64,000 nt of DNA from Azadirachta indica. Taxonomy: Eukaryota; Streptophyta; Magnoliopsida; Sapindales; Meliaceae. The translations under genes and the position numbers were made by a program. Location: the NCBI GenBank assembly GCA_022749755.1, contig CM040453.1, positions 15,385,368-15,449,367 on the forward strand, given 5' to 3'. The notes beneath the pieces are model-generated. The model was not told where the DNA came from. It saw only the letters and a program-made list of their open reading frames with translations, and ran no database searches. Every line of letters starts with the position of its first letter. Position 1 is the stretch's first letter. This document shows, in pieces, positions 1-12,422 of this stretch.

Positions 1-2098
1 AACTAACAACTGACATAGGAAACTTACCCAAAAACAACCCCAATTGCTGCCCCAATGTTTGCTTTTTCCGGTGTTACTTCAACCTGAAGTTCTCCAAACT
101 GCAGTTTGGAACAACCATATTAATTCATCTGCTTGAGGTTAAAATATCCACTCAACTGTTGGCTTTTAACCTACCTTAAACATCCTAGTTTCTTTCTTTG
201 GTTGCTCATCAGTTGTTGGTGATACTGAACTTGCAGAGAGAAGCTTTCCAGCTGTAGCCATTGCTTTTGCAATCTGTAAACCACTAGTTATATTATGCTT
301 AAGAGGATAACAAGTTTTTCCATGCACTTTTAACATATTTAATGCCGTGTAATATACTTGAATTCACATAATTGTGTTCTTTTTGAAGCAAAATGGGGTC
401 AATGCATATGAGGAACGGAAATTCAAAGTTAAGCAGATAGCTAGTGGATAGCTGAAAGCAGAACCAGCGGGAGGGAAAAAGGGGCATGCATTGTTCAAGT
501 AATGCATGCTTAAATTCTAAGACCTGTGAAATTAAAGACAGAGGCTGCAGATTGGTATTATTCACCATATAACATTAACTGTTCTGGATTTCAGATGGAT
601 GTTTTGAGAAAAAGTTATGTGGATTTTAGCATGTTCAGCAAAATATATTATAGTTTATTGGGGATAAACCAGCTAATTTAGATCACTTATGAACTTCTGT
701 AGAAATATTTAGAAGAATATGGCAAGACAATGACGCTAAAATGCATAAGAATTGTGCAATGTTTCCTTCTTTTGTTTTGCAATCCTTCAAACTGCAGTTT
801 CAGTTCAGAAATTTATAAAGAGAAAATAAAGCATTATGATATAACAAAAACCATGACAACAACAGCAACCACACTAACTTATAAGTTATCAAGATACCTT
901 TTGCAGTTCACCTTGACCATACTGTCCCATTGCTTGGAACCTCCTACCGGCAGATACTAAGCGCTTCCCAAATGCTAAACCAGCAAATAGATGGAAACAA
1001 GTTTCAGAACAAACTCTTTAGAATGTATCTAAGCATCAACTTCATATGCCCTTGCTCTTGCCTGATTTGGCACTGTCTGTCAAAGAGCTCTCAAATGCAG
1101 GTAGCTTATTTGCTAAAGTACGGGAAGTTGATGTATCAGCTTGTTCCCATGCTCGAGAAAGATTTAATAATATTTCTCCCAGCTCTTTCCCACACTGAAA
1201 AATGAAATATCAAATAGCTATTAGCTCACCCCCTTGATAGTGAAAGTTAAGGATCTAAGAAAGTACTAACATGAGAAATGTTTTCTATTAGCTCAATCAA
1301 CTTATTCATCCCTAGCAATTAGCATTTTATTCGCAACTGTATACATAGACATAATATGAAATTATCATTTTTATCACATACACTAACTTCAAATAAATTC
1401 ACATATATGGAATGTATCATGACTAAACAGAAAATAAAACAAAATCAATAACTCACAATATCAATAGATTCACATTACTACAAAACTCCAATATTAAACA
1501 TTAACCAACAGAGAGAACAACTAACCTCATTGACAACTGGCCCGTTTGAAAGATCAAAAGCGGCGTCGTTTAGCTGCATCACAGCAACAGAACAAAAACC
1601 AATACTATCCCAATTAAAAAAAAAAAAAATTAACCAAAATATACAGAGCCAACTACATGTCATGCATATTAGCCTTATAAACCATACAAAATTAGCAGAC
1701 TTACATCTAGCCGAAGATCACGCGGTAGCTGTGAGAAGTAATCTGATGGAAGATCAAAACAATCCTGCAACAACAGACACAAAATAGAACAATTAAGAAA
1801 TTGTTTTCATTGTTTTCGGAATAACAAAACGGAGGCACCCGTTTGAAAATGAAGAGTAATTAATGCTTACAGCGAGTTCTTGGAGGAGGGTTTGAGGATC
1901 GGGTTGCAGGGATTTGGGGGAGTCTGATTCAGTGAGAGCGAATGAGAGAGTGAGAGGTTTTGAGTTTGAGAAAAAGGGTTTTGGGGAGATTTTGAGAGAA
2001 GGGATATGGTGGGGATATTGGTGAAAGAGAAGGGCGGGAGAGGAAGCGCGAGAAAGAGAAGTGAGAGTTTGAAGGAGAAGAAGAGAAGAAGAAGCCAT
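1..2098 (-). CDS. Plastid-targeted protein of unknown function, 5' part (gene continues past the left edge)
   Basis: Seven coding exons can be read on the minus strand with matching phases: 2098-1871, 1764-1705, 1573-1526, 1194-1062, 974-898, 273-175 and 98-28, giving about 238 residues before the edge. The N-terminus (MASSSLLLLQTLTSLSRA) is rich in Ser and Leu with few acidic residues for about 55 residues, as in a chloroplast transit peptide. The mature part has the segments LNDAAFDLSNGPVVNE, FGKRLVSAGRRFQAMGQYG and FGELQVEVTPEKANIGAAIG; the last looks like the start of a membrane-associated part. All junctions are GT-AG except the 1062/974 intron, which needs a GC donor (TCAG/GCAAGA). I recognise it as a conserved plant plastid protein but cannot name it. 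The gene structure is secure; the function is unknown. Confidence 0.8.
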
Positions 2099-3558
2099 TG
2101 AAGAAGTTGAGGTCAGAGTTAGCCACTGGAATGGAATCCAACTGATATTTTTTCTTGCTCGGCAGTTTTGGAAGTTTAACTGAACTCTCAGATTTTTCGT
2201 ACGCTTTAAAAAATAATAAATAAATAAATAAAATAAGGATTGGGCCCACCTACGGACCCCACAATGAAAAATTTTGGATAAGGTGCATTTCAGCCGTACG
2301 ATTGGAGTTCCTGAGGTGATCTCCCCGTGAATAAAATTTAATTTTTTTAAATTTTTTTATGGTAGATTAAAATTTAAGTGGTTAAGATTTTTATTCGTTA
2401 AAATTTCATAAAATTTGTATGATGACCTAGAATCAAATTGCTTGTAATTTATTTATTTTTAAGGAAAGTGAAAACTCAATTAAGATTTTAATAAAATTAA
2501 GGAAAAAAAAAAGAGAGAGGAATGGGGAATAAATTGAAATGTGAAAGAAAATAAAACTCCATGATATGGTTGTAACATAAAACTATCAACGAAAAAAAAT
2601 ATTAATTATTAAAATAAAAATATCCTCTAGGTATAAATTTATTGATAAATCATTTAACTGTTAATTGTTTTATTTTAAACAATTATTTTGAAAATAATTG
2701 AACATAGAAATTACTATTTAAATTGAATAATTTTATTTTTTTTCTAAATTAATGAAAAGGAATGGTTGAATAATACATAATTATTAACACTTGTTATTAT
2801 TTTTCAAATCAATTTTAATAAAATTACAAACAAAAAGACTGCATGTTCATGTAAAGGTTTTTACAAAAAAAATCAACTTTTTTGTCCATTAAATTAAATT
2901 TAATATTAGGGTAAAAATGTTATGCTCATTATTATTTAGAAGTGCTAACATCTAAATAAATTTTTAACACCCGTACTCTTTACTTTTTTGTGAAAAGAAA
3001 TCCCTTCAGTAAATGTAGAAATCTCACAGTTGTGAGTAGATTTTTGGAGTGCGGTATAATAACATGTATGTAAACTCTCAACAGACATCTCACATCATTA
3101 TCATACATTGGAATGCTAGAATTTATACTTCATTTGACATGCATTATAGCAGTTTAACAAAGCTTACATACAAGCTCTGAGGGCATTATCAAATTATCAC
3201 AGGTTAGGCAGAAAGCCTTCCTTTTTGTTCAAGCAACAAAACTTTAAGAACGCAAAAAGATCAATCAAATTGAGTAAACAAGTTTAAATCATTACACAAA
3301 TTTTTTCTTGCCTCGGTTCCACAACAAGTTGAATGTGAAGGCTGAAAAATTTACATCCACGTAACAGTAAAACACATGTATGAAAAATTTCGATCCGTGC
3401 TCCCTAGGTTTTCGCTATCAGAAAACTGCATATACCCTCGTATACACAAATATGTCAATGCAACACAAGAGATTGATTTCTCTAATAAAAAGTAAATTTC
3501 AAAGTACAATATCTCTAACAGATCTACCAGAGTACGTTTAAGACTGTTTTATCTTAAA
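2099..3558. other. Intergenic spacer between two minus-strand genes
   Basis: The first 150 bases upstream of 2098 should hold the promoter and 5' UTR of the plastid-protein gene. From about 2330 the sequence is very AT-rich with no supportable reading frame. The stretch from roughly 3100 to 3558 lies directly downstream of the CSL4 stop codon and probably includes its 3' UTR. No transposon ends or RNA gene are evident. Confidence 0.5.
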
Positions 3559-6500
3559 TCAGTTTCCCTTAGCAACCTTTCTTCGCTCGATTTGACCAGT
3601 TAGCGGACACTGCATCTCCGTCCAACTTATAGGAACCATGGTTCCACCTACAACAGACCACAGAATACCATGACATGTTTCTTGGATCAGCATATTCAAG
3701 TAAATTATTCAGAGAAGGCAAGTCTATGAGCATGGTTGATGAAAATTGAATGTGATAATATCATGGAATGTATTGATAAGTTCTTCCATAAAGTTATACT
3801 GGAATACATAATTTCAAATGGTTAACTGAAATAATTTCATTTTGGATCATTCATAACACAAATAAGTTCTAAGGTTAACTGAAAAAAGTGAATGGTGAGA
3901 TGTAAACATGACTATAACAAAAATAAATAACATAATAAACTAATTCAGAGAAGATAGAAATCCTATAAGATTTCATTTTGGATCATTCATAACATAAATA
4001 ATAAACTTTAAAATCAATTATAATGCAAAACTTTTTGGTTGCTTGTTGCAAAATCCAGTAAATCCAGCAAGAACTACAACTAATATTGAGATCTAGTTGC
4101 CATATATAATAACAAGCATACCGGCTGTACTTTCGGCTGACACAACACCCAGTTCATTCTTTGCAGTGGAAAGAAAATATGCCCGTGCATCTCCAAGGGA
4201 CAGCTTATCATAGAGATTGAATTAAGGACCTTTTTTTTTTCTTTTTCGAATAATAGACATCTAATGACCAATGTAACTTACAATTGATGTGCATTTACAT
4301 ACTCAAAACAACCATAAAACAATTATATCCCTTGCAGATCTACATATTTCCATGCATTATTCTTCGACCGTAATGATCTCAATCGATTCCCATTATTTGA
4401 CATATTAAGAAGATGCAAGCAATATAAAAATCATTACTTCATGATTTGAGCATATGCACCATGCTATAAATGTGAATTTATTCCATTATTTCAATTTTAA
4501 TCATAACACCAACTTGAACAGTCATCTTATTATTTAGGAAAATCATTGCAAAAACCCCAACACACCACCAAAAGCACAAGGAAGCAAAAAGAAATTGAGC
4601 AAAATATATGCTTTATTGTCGATCTACTAGCAAAATGCTACCAACTAGCATTACCATTAGACAACAGTATTAGAAAAGGATCTCCAATTATAAAGGATAC
4701 CACCAACGCTCTGACAATGTCCCCGGGCCGAAATGACAGATGCATATCCACTTTGTCAATCTCAGTAGCTCTAACATCTTGCTGCCTGTTAAAGTCGAGT
4801 TAATGAATCATTAAACATAACCATGAAATCCAGTCTGAATGATACAAACTTATTGAGTGTGTCAACTTCTGGAAACCATTATCGAAGATAAGTGATGTTA
4901 CCATCTGAAGATTTCTATACAGTGGGTTATTATTGACTTCATGCAATAAGAACTTCCTGATAAATTAAAGCAAAACATAGAAGAGGCCATCTAAACTGAA
5001 AATAACCCAGGATAATTCAATCAACATTAATCCAGCATGAGCATATTCTCCATGTGTTAGATTGTACCAAACAGCAAAAGATTGGTCATGCAAGAATGTA
5101 TACTTGATCCTGTCAAAAGAAGAATTGTCATTCAGGGCATGGACAAACCAAACAAGTGGCTTATTTTGAGTGAAGAATAAAGCATGTGAAAAGCAAAGCA
5201 ATCAATGCAATAGAAGAACTATCTCATCCTTCTATCTTATAATGACAAACCTCTACTCCTTATGAGCACCACATTATAGTACTACAATCAACTCTCATTT
5301 CATCGTCTATTTGGTTGACTAGATTTTTTCTCTTTCTTATTCTCAGCTTTAACAAGGAAACAAGATACTAAAATTGGAAAAAAGGGTTGCACAAACTGTA
5401 TATGGAAATATTATTTCAACAGTGAAAAATTTCTTTGATCAATCTTCCCATTTCCACTGAAAGACTGGTTTCAAATATTTATATCTGGCAGTAGCTTCAA
5501 AGCAAAATCACATATAGGGAGAATTATTGGTCAATTGAGGAGTGATTAACTAATTAGAAATTTATTCCAACCCTTTCCACCACACACATCCACTGACGGG
5601 TCAACTGGTCCCAAGCCATCTCAGCCTACAGAGATTGCAGATAAAAAATTGCAGTTCATCCTGCACCTACCTAACAGAAAAGCATATAAATGCAAAGATG
5701 AAAATGAAGTTTCAGACACAAGTAGGGATTATGTATTAGATCTTGATCTTTTTCAAAATAAAAAGAAAATTCCTTCAAGGTTAGAGGCAGTATATCATTG
5801 TCAATGCAAGAAGTGCCAGTAAGCTACAGTTGACCAAAATGATAATTGGGTATAGCTAATCATACAATGGGCACCTGATTATATACTGCCAAAACTATAT
5901 AAGCCTCTATAGGGAATGGACATGGAGACTGTTAGTAATCCTAAACTATTAAAGACTATCATTAGGCTTCATTATGCAACTTACATACTCAATATCCACG
6001 TAAAAAAATGCATTAATACTTTATAACTAAAAGAAAATTTGAGATTGACTATAACAAACCTGATTATGCCACTAAATTTCTCTCTTACAGACTTGGAACC
6101 AACACACATAATATCAACTGAAGCCATCCTGGTCATCACTTTAGTAACCTGCCGTAGTCATGGAAAATAAGGTGAGATCTTTTGGATAACTTTTAACATA
6201 CCTGCATAATAGGTTTAATAATAGTGAAGAGTAATGATGATACGTATGATTGTTGAATAAAAAGACAGAAATTAACAATCATGTCCATTTCCACCAAGAT
6301 ATTTAGAGCATGACTTTAAATATGATATGTTGAACATGTAAAAAAAATGTTTAAAGAGCCAAATGAGAAAAGGCAACTACGTAAGCTAAAAACCATATAC
6401 TCAATCCTAATCTTCAATTTCTCTTAGGAGAGCAAATAAAATTTTTACTCAAAAGAGAATGCAATAATTTGATATAACAGAGCAATTGAGACAACCTGAA

Positions 6501-8377
6501 AAAAGGATCTAAGAGTGCCACTCAAAAAAATGAATAAGATCCCGCACACAAAATTCAAGAAAAATAGATTTTAATTTTTAACGTTTATTTGCATTAATGA
6601 CCTGCATTTTCAAAGAATGTTAAACAGACAAAAATGGATAAATAAAAAGACAAACTTACTCGGGCAATGACAACAGAACCAGGCTCTGGAACAGCACCAT
6701 GGGCCTTGTGACCAGTTACTTCCACAGTTGGTCTCTACAAATGATCATGATGAGATCAATTGTTCAAAAAGGAAGTAAAGCACCATGATTACTATAGAAC
6801 ATAAAGTTCAACCCAAAATTAAAAAAAATCAAACATAATGACTACAGTGTACCATTAAATTCAGAACGTCCTTACCGAGCATTTACTACAGATTTTTTTT
6901 TTTTTTAATGTAACTCAATTCATAAAATTACCACCTCCCCAAACCTTAATGCTTAGAGCAATGCAGTTTCCTTGAGCATGACCCTCTATTTTAACTTATG
7001 CATTCTCACTCCTCTACAGATCTAAAATTTGAGAAAAATGAAAGTGATCTCATTATTAATATTGAAACTGTATTAAAATATTAAAAACCGATAATATGAT
7101 GAAGACGAAACCCTATAAATCTTGACCAGCTGCTTATTTCCTCAGAAAAGAGAGGAAATGAACAAAGGACTCAAGCTGAATGTTGTGTTTCCATTGTTAC
7201 TCTTTGCTTTGCAAAGTGGAAAGCTCAACCCAACAACAATAAACAACTCTGTTTGAATTAGTCATAAAGATTTGCTGCCTATTCAACCGTTAGAAAATCT
7301 AAACAATTGTAAAAGGGAGCATTGTTAATCCACATTGCGTGGAAGTTTAACATGCATTGAACCCACACAAACTTGCCTATTGTTTATAAAACATTCTATT
7401 AACACTATTAGATTTTCATAATTTTCCCACTCCAGAGAGTTCTCTATTATTTAAGTCAAACTTATCAATGCAAGCAGTATGCACATCCAAGTATTACCTT
7501 TATTTTATACCAGATAGCCAAACCAAAAAGCCCACACGTCAACCTTCAGAAAATTCAAAAATCTTTTAAAATATTAGTCTCTAGATAACAGACCTCTGAA
7601 CCAACTATTAAGGCCCCACAACGCTACATGTACAGTTTTGGGTTTTATTGTACTCATTTCCTTACATGAATACCGAATGCCTAAACCCTTAAAACCCTAG
7701 AATCAACGAGCCATTACAAATAATGGTTCATAACCAATAAACTCAATTATAAATCTCACTTTTCTATTTCCTCATCAAATAAAGTAAATTTGTGTTTGCC
7801 GCCTCTCAAACATTTTTGCACTAGCATAAAATGCTCAGGTACCTCTGTTTATTCTAACTTTCCCACATTTTCTCAGGAACCAATCCGTTAAACGTCAATA
7901 CCCGCGTGGTCATCCAATCAAACAATTCAAACAACAAAATAGAAAAAAAACTAGAATTTAACCTCAATTAAGATTATCAAACACCTAATTATTTTTGAAC
8001 ATTTATTCAGCTTTCAACCTTTTATCACCAACCCAATTCCTTAAACCCTTAAATCCACAAAGCAAATCATTAAAATTATTAGCAATCCTTCATAAACCCT
8101 AAATTGATCAAAACCATCATGTTACCTGATCGGGAGAGTCAGCGGGAGGGGGTACAGTACGGAGAAGACCAGTGAGTGAAGCGTAGACTAACCCATTGTG
8201 TTTCGCCACGTATGCTCCCTTCCCTGCTTTCACTGCTGTTGCCTTCCCCAATACCTCTCCAGGTGTTACCATCTCTCCTTCTTGCACCATTTTTTTCATT
8301 TTTATTTTTTTCTTTTCAACGGAAGGGGGAAGTACAGGGAGGGAAGGAACGGAAACCTCGCAGCCCAGCAGCAGCAC
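3559..8377 (-). CDS. CSL4: Exosome complex component CSL4
   Basis: CSL4 is a cap subunit of the RNA exosome, which trims and degrades RNA 3' to 5' in nucleus and cytoplasm; it helps bind RNA at the entry pore. Six exons join in phase: 8377-8126, 6734-6660, 6148-6060, 4785-4701, 4203-4122 and 3647-3559. The N-terminal domain has VTPGEVLGK and NGLVYASLTG. The S1-like middle contains GSVVIARVTKV and VREKFSGIIRQQDVRA. The C-terminal part (LSLGDARAYFLSTAKNELG, then GTMVPISWTEMQCP) is the zinc-ribbon-like end; the plant form keeps a single obvious Cys here. The longest frame starts at 8377, but a start at 8299 or 8290 (MKKMVQEGEMVTPGE) fits the family better, because the first 26 residues look unlike other CSL4 proteins. 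Length is about 200 residues, usual for the family. The introns are long and AT-rich. Identity is very likely. Confidence 0.92.
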
Positions 8378-8929
8378 AGAGTTTTTGAGCTTGAATTTAT
8401 TTTGGAATAATAACGTTTTTATCGCTGTACTCTTTTAAAACAACGGATCGGGACTCAAGTTTAGTAAGAAATCAATCCAACACCCATGGGTGGCAATTTT
8501 GGACTCAGACAACGAACACATACAAACTCCACATTAAAAAAATTTATGATTATTAACATTTAAACGCAAATCTTTAAGGTGACAATCTAATTTTTTTATT
8601 TATTAAACTATTCGTATTTTTTAATTTAAATTATGATGCCTTATATAGTTATATATTATATTATTTTAAATCTTTTTATATTACAATACTAAATTATTTT
8701 TAATAGTTTTAAATATATTTATTTTTAACTTAATGCTAAAATTAATAGTTAATGGTAAATACAACAAAATTAAAATATTTTTAACTTAATATTTCATAAC
8801 AAATAATTTATAAATTTCTTGATATTTTATTTAACAATAATTTAAATAAAGTTTATATATGCAACAAGCGAACTAAATATTGTCATAGAAAGAAAATAAA
8901 GTCATCTAATGATAAAATTTTCAAATAAA

Positions 8930-9560
8930 AATATTCATATAGTTTCTCTACTATAAATGGGAGTTCATTTAAAAAAAAGTAAAGATAAATTCATTAATTA
9001 ATAATCTCCATTTTAATAAATTTTTTTATATAATCTTAATTAATTTTGTATACCTAATTTATATCATTAAAAAAAAATTATTGTAAATTAAACTATTGTA
9101 GCATAATTTGAGTATTTGTACACCTACCATAATTTGAGTTTATTGCACAATAATTTATGCTTTGTCATTTATAATTTAATAATGGCATGTAATTTTCTTA
9201 ATTTAATTATTTAATATTTATTTAATTTTCCAAATAAAGTATATTATTTAATTTTCAAATTGAAGTGTATCAACATAAATAGTTAAGGCATATAGCTCTG
9301 TATAACATAGTTATTCTTTATTATAAATTTATAATTGGAGGCTAATAACTTTAAGAAAAAAGTAAAAGTAAATTAACTAAATTAATACGCTTTATTTTGA
9401 TAAAATTTTAACATAATCTTAACTAATTTATGATAAAAAACTTATTATAAATTAAGTTTATTGTAACACAATTCAAATATTTGCATATCTATTGTAATTT
9501 GAGTATATTGGTAAATAATTTATATTTTGTGACTTAATAAATGATAATAAAGATGACATA
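8930..9560. repeat. Diverged tandem direct repeat, two units of about 240 bp
   Basis: The unit at about 8930-9190 and the unit at about 9310-9560 share the same order of landmarks: ACTATAAAT or TTATAAAT, then AAAGTAAA with a run of ATTAA, then ATAATCTTAA, then AATTTGAGTATATTG-like sequence, then AATTTATGCTTTGT or AATTTATATTTTGT, then an AATAATGGCATG or ATAATAAAGATGACAT end. Both are non-coding. The alignment was made by eye, so the borders are approximate. Confidence 0.5.
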
Positions 9561-10072
9561 CAAGTTAATTAGCATGTTGTTTTTTTAAAACTTTCAAAGT
9601 TAATTGCTAACGCTTATTAATTAATAATGTTAGTATATAACTATTACATTAATATGAGTGTGAAAATTAATAACTATTTAATATGTTATAAAAATTAATA
9701 ATTGTATCTAAATGGTTATATTAAATATTTTAATAAAATAAAAAATAATATATGTAAATTTATTGATATTAAACAGTCCCTTATATAATGACCAAATTGT
9801 CATATATATATATAATATAATAAAATAAGTTATTTTTAATATCTTAAGGATATGAATATAATAATATAAATTAAAAGTTAAAAGAAAAAATGTTCGTTAC
9901 TCCCTACTTTTTGAGCTAATATTTTATTACTCTTATATTTTTTTTAATATCTCATTATTCTTTTAAACTTTAATTTTTCCTTTAATATTTCAAATATTTT
10001 TAATTTTACTATTTTGTAAACTAATTGAATTAAAAAGTAAAATAAAAAAAGAAAAAGAATTAAGGGTGATGA

Positions 10073-10547
10073 TAGGGGTAGACACGGTTTGAGTTGGTTC
10101 AAATTTTAAAAAAATTAAATCGAACTTAAAAATTTTAGGTCTCAAAATTTTGAGATTGGATCGGACTGAATAAGAAAAAAACTAGATTACACTGGATTGA
10201 TTATATATTAGAATCAAATTAAAAGTGGATTGATCAGTTCAATTTTTTAGTTAGTTCGATTTTTGGATAAATTTACTATTTTTTAAAAAATTTTTAGTAT
10301 AGTAAACAACGTCATTTTATAAAAATAAAGTAAAACGACGTCATTTATATGAAAAATATTAAAAATAAATAAATCTCAATCCGATCCAAATTTTTTGAAT
10401 CAAAATTAGAACCGAATTGAAAATTTTAAATTTTTTATTTTAAGAACCGAAATCGGATCAAATTATATAAAATACCAAACTGAACCCGTCAATTCCAGTC
10501 CGATTTTGATCTAATTCGATTCAGTTTAATTTTTTTATCGACCCCTA
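10073..10547. mobile_element. Small non-autonomous DNA transposon (MITE-like)
   Basis: The element starts with TAGGGGT (10073-10079) and ends with ACCCCTA (10541-10547), a 7-bp terminal inverted repeat. It is flanked on the left by GTGATGA (10066-10072) and on the right by GTGATGG (10549-10555), a probable target-site duplication with one mismatch. The interior is about 475 bp of repetitive GAACCGAA / TTCGGTT-type sequence with no coding capacity. Length, short inverted ends and a 6-8 bp duplication fit a hAT-type MITE; the superfamily is inference. Confidence 0.55.
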
Positions 10548-11071
10548 AGTGATGGGGTATTAAAAAAATATAAGAAGAAATGAAATATTAACTTAAAAAT
10601 CAGGGGACAATGGACATTTTTTCAAGTTAAAACTCTAAAATAAAGTTCATTACGCTTACTAAAAAAGTGAAAGTCATTAGCACTTTTTGTTTTGCACTTC
10701 AAGCCGTGGCAATCACAATATCTCAATTTCTCAATCGACTCTAAATCTTCAATTGGCAAAAGTTATATTTAGCCGTCATCTATTCAAAGATCACTTTTCG
10801 GTGCGCATTCTTTTTTGATTTTATTTCATTTTATGATTTATTAATAAAAAAAATATGATTACAAATAATGATTTATATTTTCCGTCTTTATCATCAATTA
10901 AAACCATAAAAATTTTACCTTATTTGAAAATTTGTCATAAAATATTTTAATCTAAAAATTATTAAAATATCTGTTTTTAAATAACATTTTATCATGTGGT
11001 TATTTTTAATTTTGTGACATAAAAGTTAGTTATATTTGATTAAATCCCTTTGTTTGACACCACATTATTTA

Positions 11072-12370
11072 TTACCATCTGGCGCTAGATCTTCCTTGCG
11101 GCCTCAGATAGACAACACAGAGGGTTAACATTTCGGATAGCTTGTCGCTTTGATTTGGCAGGTGACTCTGAAGAAGCATATACTCTTTCGGCCGCCACCC
11201 AGTCTTAACTGGTTCAGATGCTTGATCCTTCATGTAGTAAACTGGTGAAGTCTTCTTAGCAACAGAATTCCCATCTCTGTCGTGGATGTAGAATGGTTCC
11301 CACACTGTACTCCAATATCCACCTCGGGCTTTTCTGTCTACAATTCCTCCATTATTAAGGTACCTTATACGCGTGAAGAAGTACATTTTGTAGTGCCCAG
11401 TTTTACATGCTATGCTTGGGAGCTCTGCAGGTTCATGATCATAAAGTTCTAAGTTTTTGATATAATCAAAATCTAGTCCATCAAGCACCTTCCCAATTAG
11501 GTAATGAAACACTAGTTCTTCATCGGTTGGATCAAGTATCGTTACCTGAGATGATGTTATTGCAACAAAATTGTTAAATAATGAAGTCAAATAATTTTTC
11601 TTTTTGAGTATTGCATCTACTTAAAATTTGCACATTCCTAAATAGATCATGATAAGAAAACATACCATACTATGGAACTTTCTCATGGTCAGCACGAGAG
11701 TGTCACGCGTTCTACCAAGAAAAAATGAAAAAAAAAAAAATATAAAATCCATCTTGCTATAAAGCATCACATTAATAAACAAAAGTAAATCACTGTGGTG
11801 CAAATCTAATCTGGTATATGACCAGGTAACACTTCTCTCTTCACAATAATGCAAAGAGAGCTGAGATAGGAAAAAAGCAGCTCTACTGTTCTCATAGTCG
11901 GAGTGAATGGAAAAAGAGAAAAACAGAAGACAAATCTGTATAGGGCACAGACACTAATCGATGAATTTTTACATTTGACACTGAAATCATGCGGGTCCAA
12001 AGATAAGCTCTGTATCAACATCTTTCAAAAATTGGTCCCAGCCAAGAAAGAACACATGCCTACTACCTACATATAGAACCAAGCGAAGAGCTTTTCCTTT
12101 TCATGACACGGGTTGTCAACAGACCAACTGAAGGTTGAAGTGAAAATGCGAAAGATAGAGTCCTGATGGGGTTTGCTTAATCATAGGTCAAAATCTCACA
12201 TAAACCATCATGGTTGCAAAGAAACATTTTACATTGAAAATAGTTATATGCCTCTTCTATTTGATGGCAGAGCCAAGTGGGGACCATAAGGTGCATGTAT
12301 GTAAGAATTATGTACCAATTAGATCAACATATCTGCAATTAATCTCACCCCTTCTCCTACTCCTCTCCTT

Positions 12371-12422
<52 letters not shown>

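Larger units (their letters stand above)
8378..11071. other. AT-rich intergenic region with repeats
   Basis: No gene is supported. The stretch holds the CSL4 promoter (right after 8377), a diverged direct repeat at about 8930-9560 and a short transposon-like element at 10073-10547, listed separately. The remainder is runs of A and T with stop codons in all frames. Confidence 0.5.

Noticed and set aside
8176..8438. Several plus-strand frames
   Set aside because: They are antisense shadows of CSL4 exon 1.
11072..11590. Stand-alone NAC gene starting at 11590
   Set aside because: Possible but not preferred: its first 15 residues (MTSLFNNFVAITSSQ) are unlike any NAC start and end in a good splice acceptor, TCTCAG/GTAACG, that joins in phase to the upstream exon.
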